DNA of 64,000 nt from Alistipes sp. (GCA_022511345.1 JAFLRR010000003.1:62001-126000), one strand, 5' to 3'; shown: positions 52,068-62,842, counted from the stretch's first letter. Notes: generated from the sequence alone by a model not told the origin. Translations and numbers: made by a program.

Positions 52068-53147
52068 TTATCTCTGCAGCCCGCAGATGTGAGCATTGAT
52101 GCGCCTTACCTCCTCGGCCAAATCGGGGATGATGTCTACGCGCACTCCATTGCGGCGCAGGAATGCCGCGCCGTCGCAACGGACGAAATGGTCGGGCTCG
52201 AATGCGGCGAACACAGCCCTTGCGAATCCATGCCTAACGAGCAGCTGAGAACAGCTCTCAGGCTCGCTTTTGCGTTCGGTGCAGGGCTCCATCGACGAGT
52301 ACATGGTAGCTCCGTGCAGGTCGGCACCGGCAGCTTCGGCGCTGCGTACAGCCTCCTGCTCGGCGTGGCTTGTGGGTGACGATTGATGCGTATAGCCTTC
52401 GAATATCTCGCCGCCGGCCGTGACAAGGACGGCTCCTACGCGATAGCATCCTGAGCATGGCTCGCTTGAGCGGCTCAGCTCTACGGCGCGACGGAGATGG
52501 CGGATGTCGGTCTCGAAATCCGCACTGCTCAGACGATATGTTCTGACATCCATGCCGCCTAAATTGCGGCGCTTGCAAGCAGCGTTTTTAATATATGGAG
52601 CCGGCGTGAAATGTGGTGCCGCCGGGTCGCCTACAGTTATTGACGGATTGACAGCCAAACGCAATGTGTCGGCCATACCCTCCTCTAAAAACATGTGCAG
52701 CGTGCGGGCGCCGCCTTCGACGAACAGCGAGCCTACGCCTGCACGCTCCAGAGCGCCGACGATTGCTGCGGCAGTTATGCGCTCGACGTATATTACCCGG
52801 GCCGAAGGATGCGAATAACTCCCGCAGGATGTTATGACTACGGCTGTGCCGTCGCCGGTGAAGAAGCGGGAGTCGGAGGGCAGGTTGCCCGAAGCCGAGA
52901 TTGTGACACGCATTATGTCCGCAGACATGCCGCGGGCTATGCGCTCTTCGCGCAGATGCTCCTCCTTTATTCTCAGCGACGGATTGTCATTGCGCACCGT
53001 TGCAGCGCCGACAAGTATGGCATCGAAATGCGAACGCAGTTCGCGTACCTCTTGCCAGTCTTGCGGAGTGGACAATACGAGTCGTGCAGACGTATTGTCG
53101 TCGATGCAGCCGTCGGCAGAGACGGCTACGGATAGCATGATGTTCAT
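52068..53147 (-). CDS. RibD-like bifunctional riboflavin-biosynthesis protein with reversed domain order
   Basis: A 359-residue protein. Residues 1-185 are the reductase domain (RibD_C, DHFR-like): SVAVSADGCIDD, ILVGAATVRNDNPSL, LFVEGGARTLHMFLEEG. Residues 210-340 are the cytidine-deaminase-like domain: zinc motif SHAEQEAV (261-263) and MEPC...C (Cys 289 and 299), with YRVGAVLV before it. In ordinary RibD the deaminase comes first. The expected reactions are deamination and reduction of the pyrimidine intermediate after GTP cyclohydrolase II, but a different role is possible. A 62-codon upstream extension is rejected because the promoter at 53192-53199 lies within it. Confidence 0.82.
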   Translation of the reverse strand: MNIMLSVAVSADGCIDDNTSARLVLSTPQDWQEVRELRSHFDAILVGAATVRNDNPSLRIKEEHLREERIARGMSADIMRVTISASGNLPSDSRFFTGDGTAVVITSCGSYSHPSARVIYVERITAAAIVGALERAGVGSLFVEGGARTLHMFLEEGMADTLRLAVNPSITVGDPAAPHFTPAPYIKNAACKRRNLGGMDVRTYRLSSADFETDIRHLRRAVELSRSSEPCSGCYRVGAVLVTAGGEIFEGYTHQSSPTSHAEQEAVRSAEAAGADLHGATMYSSMEPCTERKSEPESCSQLLVRHGFARAVFAAFEPDHFVRCDGAAFLRRNGVRVDIIPDLAEEVRRINAHICGLQR

Positions 53148-53191
53148 CGTCCAAGTGTTGTTAGTGTTGTCTCCAAGCCTTATAACGACTG

Positions 53192-53199
53192 CAAAGATA
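53192..53199 (-). promoter_or_regulatory. -7 promoter element of the RibD-like gene
   Basis: TATCTTTG on the minus strand lies 44 nt before the ATG at 53147. The short leader has no room for an FMN riboswitch. Confidence 0.65.
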
Positions 53200-53356
53200 C
53201 GAAATTCATCGCGATAATAGCGACTGCGGCAAACGGCGCCGCAGTTTGCTCGATTGGCATATAAGTTGCGAAAGAGGCGGGTGAAAAATGTTTCGAAAAC
53301 ATGCAGATAGTTTCGATATATATGACAAGCCATTATAAATCACTTAAAATCAATCT

Positions 53357-54718
53357 ATGAAAACATTTGGACTTTTGAGTGCGGCGTTGTTTTTCGCCGC
53401 AACCGCATCGGCGCAGCGCTATGGCGGAGACTATACCGGCAAAGGCGAAAATTCGCCCGTGGTATATATGGTATCGGTTCAGGAGACCGATGTGGTGGAC
53501 AATCCCGACTGCTGTCCCATGCAGCGCATGATGAATGAAAACAACGTGTCGGCGGCAATGGCCAAGCAGGACTATGCCGAGTTGTGGCGCACCGGCTTCC
53601 ACCAGCCTCAGCCCCCGACGTTTATATTCGCGTCGAGAAACAACCGCTTCTCCCTGGCCTTAGGAGGATACATAAACATGCGTCTGGGCTATGATTTCGA
53701 TGGTACGGTCGACAATCTCGATTTTGTGCCGGCAGACATACCCATGTCGCAGAACTACAATAACCGTCAGAAGCTGACGATGGACGCAACCACTTCGCGT
53801 CTCTACATGATGGCCGTAGGCAATACCCAAAAGCTCGGCCGCGTCGTGGTGTTCATCGACGCAGACTTCCGCGGCGGCGCGCAGAACAGCTATACGCCCC
53901 GCATACGTTCGGCCTACGTGTCGATGCTCGGCCTTACTGTCGGCCGCGACATTACGACCTTCTGCGACTTGAATGCAGCGCCCGAGACGGTGGATTTCCG
54001 CGGTCCGAATGCATATAACCTGCGTTTCGCAACCATGGTGCGCTATGAGGCATGCATCGCCGACGACGTGCTCAAATTCGGCGTAGCAGCCGAGATGCCC
54101 TCGGTGAGCGCGACCTATAATACCAACTTCCAGCCGCTCACGCAGCGTATGCCCGATTTCCCGATGTATCTGCAGGTGGCATGGGGTCGCAACCGCATGA
54201 GTCATCTTCGTGCATCGGGCGTGCTGCGCAACATGTATTTCCGCAACACCATGGCCAATAAAAACTGGTCGCTCTTCGGCTGGGGCGTACAGGCCAGCGG
54301 CCGCATACACGTAGTTCGTGCTATAGACCTCTACTTCAACGGCGTCTACGGCAAGGGCATAACTCCCTATATTCAGGATCTCGTAGGCTCGAATCTCGAC
54401 TTTACGCCCGATCCGACAAATGCTCAGCGTGTGCAGACCACTCCCATGTGGGGCTGGCAGGCCGCAGGCCAGATCAATCTCATTCCCAGCAAGCTGACCA
54501 TCTCGGGCGGTTATTCGATGGTTCGCGTGGATAAGCATCACGGATATGTTGCCGCGGACGAGTATCGTCAGGGCCAGTATATTTTCGGCAACCTGTTCTA
54601 CCATATATCGCCCAAGTTCAAAATTGCCGGCGAGTATCTCTACGGTACGCGCAAGGATATGTCCGGCGAGCGCAATCATGCCAACCGCGTGAATGTGATG
54701 GCTCAGTACAGCTTCTGA
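53357..54718 (+). CDS. outer-membrane porin-like protein (DcaP-like)
   Basis: A 453-residue exported beta-barrel. Signal peptide MKTFGLLSAALFFAATASAQ, an N-terminal non-barrel segment to about residue 90, then repeated amphipathic strands: NNRFSLALGGYINMRLGYDFDG, KLGRVVVFIDADFRGG, LRSAYVSMLGLTVGRDITTF-like motifs, ending with ANRVNVMAQYSF, whose terminal Phe is typical of outer-membrane proteins. The pattern (strand-GGY, DADFRG, RDITTFCDLNAAPETVDF) resembles DcaP/phosphate-selective-porin-like proteins. The substrate is unknown. No clear promoter element was found in the 158-bp region upstream. Confidence 0.75.
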   Translation: MKTFGLLSAALFFAATASAQRYGGDYTGKGENSPVVYMVSVQETDVVDNPDCCPMQRMMNENNVSAAMAKQDYAELWRTGFHQPQPPTFIFASRNNRFSLALGGYINMRLGYDFDGTVDNLDFVPADIPMSQNYNNRQKLTMDATTSRLYMMAVGNTQKLGRVVVFIDADFRGGAQNSYTPRIRSAYVSMLGLTVGRDITTFCDLNAAPETVDFRGPNAYNLRFATMVRYEACIADDVLKFGVAAEMPSVSATYNTNFQPLTQRMPDFPMYLQVAWGRNRMSHLRASGVLRNMYFRNTMANKNWSLFGWGVQASGRIHVVRAIDLYFNGVYGKGITPYIQDLVGSNLDFTPDPTNAQRVQTTPMWGWQAAGQINLIPSKLTISGGYSMVRVDKHHGYVAADEYRQGQYIFGNLFYHISPKFKIAGEYLYGTRKDMSGERNHANRVNVMAQYSF

Positions 54719-54739
54719 TACTGCGAGGTAGGATATTTT

Positions 54740-54766
54740 ACGGACAGCCCTTTCGGGGTTGTCCGT
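54740..54766 (+). terminator. terminator of the porin gene
   Basis: ACGGACAGCCC (54740-54750) pairs with GGGTTGTCCGT (54756-54766) with one G-T pair, followed by a T run. Confidence 0.85.
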
Positions 54767-54798
54767 TTTTTTATACTTTTACGAAAAATTTGTGAACG

Positions 54799-55113
54799 AT
54801 GCTCGAGTTTTTAAGTCAATACAATCTTACGGGCGTAGCTGCCGGATTGGCTACATTTCTGATAATAGGACTGTTTCACCCATTGGTAATCAAGGGCGAA
54901 TACTATTTCGGAGTGCGCATATGGCCGTTGTTCGCCATATCGGGCGTAGTGTCTGTGGTGTTGTCGGTCTGTGTCGGGAACATGCTGGTCTCTACCCTTC
55001 TGGCTGTTTGGGGAGCTTCTTCCTTCTGGTCCATAGGCGAATTGTTCGCACAGCGCGAACGAGTCCGTAAAGGATGGTTTCCGAAGCGCGAAAAAAATGC
55101 CGGTGCAAAGTAG
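54799..55113 (+). CDS. DUF4491 family small membrane protein
   Basis: A 104-residue protein with three hydrophobic segments (about 10-30, 40-58, 62-80) and a positively charged C-terminus (RERVRKGWFPKREKN). The sequence FHPLVIKGEYYFG and WGASSFWSIGELFAQRERVRKGWFP match DUF4491 as I remember it, a family found in Bacteroidota and Firmicutes. The function is unknown. It is monocistronic, between the porin and a convergent protease gene; the stop codon lies in the loop of the shared terminator. Confidence 0.85.
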   Translation: MLEFLSQYNLTGVAAGLATFLIIGLFHPLVIKGEYYFGVRIWPLFAISGVVSVVLSVCVGNMLVSTLLAVWGASSFWSIGELFAQRERVRKGWFPKREKNAGAK

Positions 55114-55131
55114 TTTGCCCGGCATTTTTTT
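55091..55131. terminator. bidirectional terminator (DUF4491 / S41 protease)
   Basis: A 13-bp stem (55091-55103 / 55119-55131) has A7 and T7 ends around CCGG. The 15-nt loop contains the DUF4491 stop codon. Confidence 0.82.
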
Positions 55132-55149
55132 TCGACGACTCTATTTTGG

Positions 55150-56715
55150 TCACTGTCCCTCGACGAGCTCGAGTGCGCGTCCGAACCACCTTTCATCGTC
55201 GGCATTTACCACGCGGTAGAACTCCGTTGTCGAGAATAGTTTCTGTGCAATCAAGGCCTTGATTTGCATCTTGATGATTCGTTCCGACTGAATGAATCCT
55301 TCAATATCTCTCGTTACGTTGTGCTCCTCTCCCAGCGCGGCCAGGTCGTCGCGCATGGTCGAGTCGAATTCGAACAGAGTATCGAATGTCTCGAAATCAG
55401 GATAACGGGCTTCGTATTCTGCACGCCGGCCGTCAAGCAACTGCATGACATATTCGCGTATTACGCCGCGCATGACCATTTCGACGAGATATTTCGAGAC
55501 CTCGGTGGTATCCGACTCGACAATTTCGTCGGGCTCTATTCCGCCGCCGCCATAGACCGTGCGGCCGAGAATCAGCGTTTTGTATTTTGGGGCCGATGTG
55601 GTGTCGGCATGCGAATCGTCGCCTGCTGAATAGCGTCGCCTGTGGGCAGCATAATATTCATCGCTGCGGCCGTTTTCATAGGGCCGTTGGATTACGCGTC
55701 CCGAGGGTGTGTGATAGCGGGCTATGGTGACACGTATGGCAGAGCCGTCGGGGAAAGGTATCTGTCTCTGCACAAGACCTTTGCCGAAGCTTGTGCGGCC
55801 TATGACAACAGCTCTGTCCCAATCCTGCAGGGCTCCGGCTACTATTTCGCTGCCCGAGGCCGAGCTTTCGTCGATGAGAACAGCGACGCTGCCTTTGGTA
55901 AATACCCCTCCGTTGCGTGCGGCGTAGTCGCGCGACTCAACGGCGCGGCCCTCTGTCGAAACTACTGTTGTCTCTTTGGGCAGAAAAAAGCCGGCCACCT
56001 CTATGGCACTCTCCATCAAACCGCCGCCGTTGCCGCGAAGATCGAGAATCAACGAGCCGATACCATCCTTTTTGAGCCGGCTGAAAGCCTCGGCGAACTC
56101 CTTGTAGGTGGTGCGGCCGAAACGGTCAATTTTGATGTATCCCGTGCGGTCGGTTGCCTTGTATGCCGCAGAAACGGTATTGATGGGAATATTGTCGCGC
56201 GTGATTCTGAAGTTGAGCGGAGCGTCGACACCGCGGCGCAGCACCCCTATTTCGACCGACGAGCCCTTCTCGCCTCGCAGGTATTTGGGAACCTCGTTAG
56301 AGCGAAGCCCGACGGCGGACAAAGTGTCTATGCGGACTATCCTGTCGTCTGCACGCACTCCTACGGCTTCGGCCGGACCGCCGGCAATGGTGTTGACCAC
56401 TACGACCGTGTCGCGCAGGATGTTGAACTCTATGCCTATGCCGCCGAACTCGCCCTCGATTGCCGTCATGGCATCCTCTGTCTGTTCGCTGTCCATATAT
56501 GCCGAGTGAGGGTCGAGGCCCGATAGCATCTCGCGAACGGCACTCTCTACAAGCGGCTTGGCATCTACTTCGTCCACATAGTTTTCCGTCAGATACCTGA
56601 AGACGAAGTTCAGCTTCTGCCACTGCAGCAAATTATCCGTTTTCTGGTTCTGAGCGACGGCCGTGCCGGCAAACATCGTCAGCGCGAGAAGAGCTATGCG
56701 CAACTGCAGCTTCAT
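55150..56715 (-). CDS. S41-family C-terminal-processing peptidase
   Basis: A 521-residue exported serine protease. Signal peptide MKLQLRIALLALTMFAGTAVAQ; helical region to about 80; PDZ domain (about 90-165, GGIGIEFNILRDTVVVVNTIAGGPAEAVGVRADDRIVRI); S41 catalytic domain with the nucleophile in DESSASGSEI (near 284) and the lysine in SFGKGLVQ (near 310). The C-terminal region, about 130 residues, is helical and charged. The family trims envelope proteins. It follows hisS by 1 bp, so it is last in ettA-hisS-ctp. Confidence 0.93.
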   Translation of the reverse strand: MKLQLRIALLALTMFAGTAVAQNQKTDNLLQWQKLNFVFRYLTENYVDEVDAKPLVESAVREMLSGLDPHSAYMDSEQTEDAMTAIEGEFGGIGIEFNILRDTVVVVNTIAGGPAEAVGVRADDRIVRIDTLSAVGLRSNEVPKYLRGEKGSSVEIGVLRRGVDAPLNFRITRDNIPINTVSAAYKATDRTGYIKIDRFGRTTYKEFAEAFSRLKKDGIGSLILDLRGNGGGLMESAIEVAGFFLPKETTVVSTEGRAVESRDYAARNGGVFTKGSVAVLIDESSASGSEIVAGALQDWDRAVVIGRTSFGKGLVQRQIPFPDGSAIRVTIARYHTPSGRVIQRPYENGRSDEYYAAHRRRYSAGDDSHADTTSAPKYKTLILGRTVYGGGGIEPDEIVESDTTEVSKYLVEMVMRGVIREYVMQLLDGRRAEYEARYPDFETFDTLFEFDSTMRDDLAALGEEHNVTRDIEGFIQSERIIKMQIKALIAQKLFSTTEFYRVVNADDERWFGRALELVEGQ

Positions 56716-56716
56716 G

Positions 56717-58060
56717 CTAATCTATCGCGCCGGCAAGTTCTGTAAACGGAACGACTTTCTGCTCGCCGCTGCGCATATCCTTTAACGTGGCGGCCTTTTT
56801 AGCGAGTTCGTCCGAACCTATTATCACGACATAGGGTATGCCGCGGCGGTTGGCATACTCCATCTGCTTCTTCATTTTGCCTGCGTCGGGGTATATCTCT
56901 GCTGCGATTCCGCTGTCTCTCAGTGTTGCAAGGAGTGTCAGCGAGCATCTCTCCTCCTCTGCTCCGAGGTTGGCAAAGAGGACTTTTGTCGAGAAATCGG
57001 CCTCTTCGGGGAAGAGCTCCAGGCCGGCCATTACGTCATATATGCGGTCGGCGCCGAACGATATGCCCACGCCCGATACGCCCGGCATGCCGAATATGCC
57101 TGTCAGGTCGTCATAACGTCCACCGCCGCAGATGGAACCTATGGCGAAGTCGTCGGCCTTGACTTCGAATATCGCGCCCGTGTAATAGTTCAGACCGCGG
57201 GCCAGCGAAAGGTCGAGTTCGGTTTTCAGAGCTATGCCTGCCTGCTCGATGTATGAGAATACGGTACGCATCTCTTCGATACCCTGCATTCCGGTCTGTG
57301 AGCCTCCGATTATAGCCTCCAACTTGTCGAGTTTCTCGCTGTTGGTTCCGCTAAGCTCGAGTATGGGTTGAAGCATCTCGACGGCGCTGCGGCTAATGCC
57401 GCGCTCTTCGAGTTCGGCCTTTACATTGTCTATGCCGACTTTCTCGAGTTTGTCGATTGCAACGGTTATGTCTATCATCTTGTCGGCATGTCCTGTCGTC
57501 TCGGCTATGCCGTAGAGAATTTTGCGGTTGTTCATCTTGAGCGTTACGTTGATGCGCAGCGCGCGGAACACCCTTTCGACTATGCTGACGAGTTCGACCT
57601 CGTTGAGCAGCGAGCGTGAGCCGATGACATCGACGTCGCACTGATAGAATTCGCGGTAGCGTCCCTTCTGCGGACGGTCGGCACGCCACACAGGCTGTAT
57701 CTGGTAGCGTTTGAACGGAAAGGCTATCTCGTTCTGGTGCTGCACGACATAGCGGGCGAACGGAACCGTGAGGTCGTAGCGAAGGCCCTTTTCGCAAATT
57801 TTCGATGCCGAATGCAACTCCTGGTCAGTGAGGCCTGCGGCATAGTCGCCCGAGTTTAGAATCTTGAAGAGCAGTTTATCGCCCTCGTCGCCGTACTTGC
57901 CCAGCAGCGTCGACAGATTCTCCATCGACGGAGTCTCGAGCGGAGCGTAACCATAGAGGCGGAATACGCTCTTGATGGTGTCGAATATATATCCGCGGCG
58001 CATCATCTCCGCCGGTGAGAAGTCGCGCGTGCCTTTCGGTATGGATGGTTTCTGTGCCAT
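56717..58060 (-). CDS. hisS: histidyl-tRNA synthetase
   Basis: A 447-residue class II aminoacyl-tRNA synthetase charging tRNA-His. Motif 2 is seen in [24 protein letters not shown], and the HisRS signatures are [13 protein letters not shown] and [16 protein letters not shown]. Motif 3 is [13 protein letters not shown]...[11 protein letters not shown], and an anticodon-binding domain follows from about 350. The start [23 protein letters not shown] matches the family. It lies 16 bp after ettA. Confidence 0.97.
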   Translation of the reverse strand: MAQKPSIPKGTRDFSPAEMMRRGYIFDTIKSVFRLYGYAPLETPSMENLSTLLGKYGDEGDKLLFKILNSGDYAAGLTDQELHSASKICEKGLRYDLTVPFARYVVQHQNEIAFPFKRYQIQPVWRADRPQKGRYREFYQCDVDVIGSRSLLNEVELVSIVERVFRALRINVTLKMNNRKILYGIAETTGHADKMIDITVAIDKLEKVGIDNVKAELEERGISRSAVEMLQPILELSGTNSEKLDKLEAIIGGSQTGMQGIEEMRTVFSYIEQAGIALKTELDLSLARGLNYYTGAIFEVKADDFAIGSICGGGRYDDLTGIFGMPGVSGVGISFGADRIYDVMAGLELFPEEADFSTKVLFANLGAEEERCSLTLLATLRDSGIAAEIYPDAGKMKKQMEYANRRGIPYVVIIGSDELAKKAATLKDMRSGEQKVVPFTELAGAID

Positions 58061-58076
58061 AATTTTGCGTTGTGTT

Positions 58077-59750
<1,674 letters not shown>

Positions 59751-59781
59751 AATCGAAAAATAGAGTGTTTTTACAATCGCA

Positions 59782-59812
59782 CAAAGATAGTCAAAATACC
59801 CGACTGCGCAAA
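59782..59812 (-). promoter_or_regulatory. promoter of the ettA-hisS-ctp operon
   Basis: On the minus strand, TTTG (59809-59812) and TATCTTTG (59782-59789) have 19-nt spacing. Confidence 0.75.
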
Positions 59813-59827
59813 ACGGTTTTTGCGGCT

Positions 59828-60895
59828 TCAGTCGCTCTGCCGCAAAGGCTGCATGTGTGCACGGGTGTCTGCAAAAAACTCGTCGCAGCGAAACCGTTCG
59901 ACGGCGTTCAGCGAGATGGTGTCGGCAACTTCTGGCGGAAGTATGCGGTAGCCGGGAGTGGTTACATATACCGGTGTGCACTCGAGTGTATAGTGTATGC
60001 CTGAATCGTCTTTTGTGACGTCGATTCGGGCTGTTATGCCTCCGTTGCAGTAGCGTTTGCGTTGATTGGAGACGAAGTTGCCAAGCGAGAAGACCGTTAT
60101 GCCGTCTGTAGTGTCGGCCGGCTGTACGACATGCGGATGCGAACCTATGACTATGTCGGCGCCGTGGCTGTGCATGAATGCAGCCAGAGCGCGTTGCGAG
60201 GTGTCGGGGGTGCGGGCGTACTCGCTGCCCCAGTGTATGAATATTATTCGGCAGTCGGCATCCGTAGCCGTGGCAAGGTCGTGCCGTATGGCGGCCGTGT
60301 CGATGCGGTTGACTATGCATCCGGCAGGTACCGGGATGCCGTTGGTGCCGTAGGTATAGCTGAACAGGGCGAACGAAATGCTGTCTCTGACGAATCGCAG
60401 CGGATGCCTGCCGACGCTGTCGAGGCTGTCGGTGAATGTGCCGGTGCGTGCCAGGCCGAGCGAGTCGAGGCACCGTGCAGTGGAGCGTATGCCTTTTGCT
60501 CCGCGGTCGCAGCAGTGGTTATTGGCCGTGACGGCTATGTCGAAGCCTGCATTTTTGAGAGCTGCGGCCAAAGCCGCCGGCGACGAAAATGCGGGATAGC
60601 CTGAAAATAGCCCGTCGGGCGATATGACAGTCTCGAGGTTGACCACCGCCACGTCGGCCGTCGATACTGCCGGAGCGATATGCTCGAATGACGGTGAAAA
60701 GTCATACGAACCGTCGGTTCTGCGTGCTGCCATGACCTGCGGCATGTGGCACATGGCATCGCCGGCGAAAAAGAGCGACGCACGATGCGGTTCGCGCACC
60801 GTTTCGACTACGACCGCGGCAGGTTGATGGCGGCAGCATCCTGAAAAAACGGCCGCAAGAAGTATCGCAAGGATATGTTTGTCCGGACTATTCAT
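59828..60895 (-). CDS. CapA-family (PGA synthesis) lipoprotein
   Basis: A 355-residue protein with a lipoprotein-like signal MNSPDKHILAILLAAVFSGC, where the Cys near residue 20 would be lipidated. The PGA_cap metallophosphatase-like fold is shown by FFAGDAMCH, VVNLETVIS, VTANNHCCDRG, IIFIHWGSEY, and GADIVIGSHPHVVQP, the usual metal-ligand motifs. CapA proteins act in poly-gamma-glutamate export or retention, but many homologues outside capB/C loci have unknown roles; no capBC genes are here. No clear promoter was found upstream. Confidence 0.9.
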   Translation of the reverse strand: MNSPDKHILAILLAAVFSGCCRHQPAAVVVETVREPHRASLFFAGDAMCHMPQVMAARRTDGSYDFSPSFEHIAPAVSTADVAVVNLETVISPDGLFSGYPAFSSPAALAAALKNAGFDIAVTANNHCCDRGAKGIRSTARCLDSLGLARTGTFTDSLDSVGRHPLRFVRDSISFALFSYTYGTNGIPVPAGCIVNRIDTAAIRHDLATATDADCRIIFIHWGSEYARTPDTSQRALAAFMHSHGADIVIGSHPHVVQPADTTDGITVFSLGNFVSNQRKRYCNGGITARIDVTKDDSGIHYTLECTPVYVTTPGYRILPPEVADTISLNAVERFRCDEFFADTRAHMQPLRQSD

Positions 60896-60943
60896 GTCGT
60901 AAAGATATGAATTAAAAACCGAAAACGAAACGCCTGCCCGCCG

Positions 60944-60975
60944 TTTGGCTGTTTGGCGATTAATCTCTACATTTG
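60944..60975 (+). promoter_or_regulatory. promoter of the PUR-alpha-like gene
   Basis: TTTG (60944-60947) and TACATTTG (60968-60975) have 20-nt spacing. The ATG at 61006 follows. Confidence 0.72.
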
Positions 60976-61005
60976 TCCAGACAAACCAAACACATTCCTT
61001 TTTTT

Positions 61006-61287
61006 ATGGCCGAACACAGCCTTAGGGCCGTCCAGCCCGACGAGGTGGAGTCCGCACGTTTCAGAGCGGGGTTCAGAACCTACTTTTTCGATATCAGAAA
61101 GACTCGCGAGGGCGACTATTTTCTGTCGGTGAGCGAGAGCCACAAAACAGCCGAAGGCCGCGATGCCGTATATGTCCGAAACCGCATCCTTGTCTACAAG
61201 GAGGATGTCGACCGCTTCGAAAGCGCCATGAACAACTCCATCAGAAGGGTGCGCGAGCTGAATGCCGCGCGCGGCGGCGAGAGGTGA
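61006..61287 (+). CDS. PUR-alpha-like DUF3276 family protein
   Basis: A 93-residue protein with one PUR repeat: FRAGFRTYFFDIRKTREGDYFLSVSESHK followed by RNRILVYKEDVDRFESAMNNSI. Bacterial PUR proteins, studied in Borrelia, bind single-stranded nucleic acid, and related proteins in Bacteroidota are classed as DUF3276. The role here is unknown. A TTG 11 codons upstream is possible, but it lies inside the -7 element, so the ATG at 61006 is chosen. It is monocistronic. Confidence 0.85.
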   Translation: MAEHSLRAVQPDEVESARFRAGFRTYFFDIRKTREGDYFLSVSESHKTAEGRDAVYVRNRILVYKEDVDRFESAMNNSIRRVRELNAARGGER

Positions 61288-61338
61288 TATAGGGGCGATT
61301 TTTTTCGTCGGCGTCTGTGCCGTTGCCAAATAATTGAT

Positions 61339-61346
61339 TACCTTTG
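61339..61346 (+). promoter_or_regulatory. -7 promoter element of the YqaA-like gene
   Basis: TACCTTTG lies 45 nt before the ATG at 61392. Confidence 0.6.
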
Positions 61347-61391
61347 TCTCGGATGCCTGCCGATGTGCGGCAGGCCGATTGCCGAAAAACA

Positions 61392-61994
61392 ATGTTCAGA
61401 CGTCTGTACGATTGGATGCTATCGTGGGGTACGTCGCGCCGGGGCGGTGCGGCGCTCTTCCTGTTCGCTTTTGCCGAATCGAGCTTCTTCCCCATTCCGC
61501 CCGATGTGTTGCTCATAGCCCTGTGCCTGGGTGCTACGGCGCGCTCGTTCAGGTATGCGGCCATATGTACGGCCGGCTCGATATGCGGAGCCGTTGCCGG
61601 CTATGCCATCGGATTCTTTTTGTGGCGCAATGCCGCCGGCGAGTATACGCAGCTGGCCAACTTCTTCTTCGACCACATATTCTCGGTCGAGAGCTTCGAA
61701 AAGGTCGGGGCGCTGTATGACCGTTACAATTTCGGGATAGTCTTCACAGCCGGATTTACGCCGCTGCCGTACAAGATTTTCACTATCACCGGCGGATTGT
61801 TCAGAATCAATTTCCCGATGTTCATCATAGCTTCGTGCGTTTCTCGAGGCATGCGCTTTCTGCTCATCTCGGCGCTCATATGGCGCTTCGGCGAGCCGAT
61901 AAAGGGTTTTATTGACAAATATTTCAACCTGCTGGCTGTGGTGTTTACAGTGCTGCTGATAGGTTCGTTTATATTAATCGGTTACATATTTTAA
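61392..61994 (+). CDS. YqaA/DedA-like (VTT domain) membrane protein
   Basis: A 200-residue membrane protein with about five hydrophobic segments. The VTT/SNARE-associated pattern is visible: FAFAESSFFPIPPDVLLIALCLGA near the N-terminus, GAVAGYAIGFF, and FTPLPYKIFTITGGLFRINFPMFIIASCVSRGMRFLLISALI. DedA/YqaA proteins are linked to undecaprenyl-phosphate or lipid flipping. The start MFRRLYDWML (61392) is chosen over an upstream start that has no membrane protein character. The next gene, aroE, starts 14 bp later, so the two may share a transcript. Confidence 0.9.
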   Translation: MFRRLYDWMLSWGTSRRGGAALFLFAFAESSFFPIPPDVLLIALCLGATARSFRYAAICTAGSICGAVAGYAIGFFLWRNAAGEYTQLANFFFDHIFSVESFEKVGALYDRYNFGIVFTAGFTPLPYKIFTITGGLFRINFPMFIIASCVSRGMRFLLISALIWRFGEPIKGFIDKYFNLLAVVFTVLLIGSFILIGYIF

Positions 61995-62008
61995 TTCAAG
62001 CTATAGTT

Positions 62009-62740
62009 ATGCGTGAATACGGACTCATAGGACAGAAGCTGTCGCACTCGATGTCGCAGCGTTACTTTACCGAGAAATTCGTCAGCGAGGGGCTGACCGA
62101 CTGCAAGTTCACCATGCTGGAATTTCCGGCAATAGAGGATCTGCACAGAGTACTTGAAGAGCATCCCGATCTGAAGGGTTTCAATGTGACCATTCCTTAC
62201 AAGCAGCAGATAATACCCTTTCTGAGCAAGATTTCCGACGAAGCGCGCGCCATAGGCGCCGTGAATTGCGTGCGCCGCACGGCCGACGGACTCTCGGGCT
62301 ACAATACGGATGTCATAGGCATACGCCGGTCGTTGGACGTGCTGCTTGAGGGCGAGACTCCCGAGGCGCTGCTCCTGGGTACGGGCGGTGCAGCCAAGGC
62401 AGTAGGATATGCGCTGGCAGAAAGAGGAATAAAATATCTGCTCGTGTCGCGCGATGCTTCGCGCGGCGACATAACATACGGTCAGATAACCGACGAGGTG
62501 TTGGCTTCGCACAAGCTTGTCGTGAACGCCACCCCCGTAGGCACGCACCCCGACGACGATGCCGCGCCGGTGCTGCCCTATTCGGCATTGACCCCGGAGC
62601 ATCGCCTTTTCGATTTGGTCTACAATCCTCCTGTGACCAAGTTCCTCGACTACGGCCGCCGCGCTGGGGCCCGCATCCTCAACGGCGAGACGCTTTTCAG
62701 AACGCAGGCCGTGGCCGGCTGGAATATTTGGAACGAATAG
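62009..62740 (+). CDS. aroE: shikimate dehydrogenase
   Basis: A 243-residue NADPH-dependent enzyme reducing 3-dehydroshikimate. The substrate-binding SHS-like element is KLSHSMSQRYF; GFNVTIPYKQQI carries the catalytic Lys. GAVNCVRR and the Rossmann motif LLGTGGAAKAVGYAL are present, and LFDLVYNPPVTKFLDYGRRAGARILNGETLFRTQAVAGWNIW closes the protein. It is slightly shorter than E. coli AroE (272), with a shortened C-terminal domain as usual for Bacteroidota. It follows the YqaA-like gene by 14 bp. Confidence 0.95.
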   Translation: MREYGLIGQKLSHSMSQRYFTEKFVSEGLTDCKFTMLEFPAIEDLHRVLEEHPDLKGFNVTIPYKQQIIPFLSKISDEARAIGAVNCVRRTADGLSGYNTDVIGIRRSLDVLLEGETPEALLLGTGGAAKAVGYALAERGIKYLLVSRDASRGDITYGQITDEVLASHKLVVNATPVGTHPDDDAAPVLPYSALTPEHRLFDLVYNPPVTKFLDYGRRAGARILNGETLFRTQAVAGWNIWNE

Positions 62741-62793
62741 GCCGCAGACGGCCTCTGTGCGCGACTGCCGCGGAGGCGGAAAAATTTGTTGAT

Positions 62794-62824
62794 AACTTGC
62801 CGGGTGAAGACCTCCCGGCAAGTT
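62794..62824 (+). terminator. terminator of aroE
   Basis: AACTTGCCGGG (62794-62804) pairs with CCCGGCAAGTT (62814-62824), followed by TATTTATT. Confidence 0.82.
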
Positions 62825-62834
62825 TATTTATTCT

Positions 62835-62842
62835 TATATTTG
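62835..62842 (+). promoter_or_regulatory. -7 promoter element of dnaE
   Basis: TATATTTG lies 55 nt before the dnaE ATG at 62898, right after the aroE terminator. Confidence 0.65.

Noticed and set aside
53148..53356. FMN riboswitch upstream of the RibD-like gene
   Set aside because: The leader between the -7 element and the ATG is only about 40 nt and shows no RFN-element motif.
59751..60473. N-terminal extension of ettA (about 240 codons)
   Set aside because: It is antisense-like Arg/His-rich sequence crossing the CapA gene; the promoter at 59782-59812 lies inside it.
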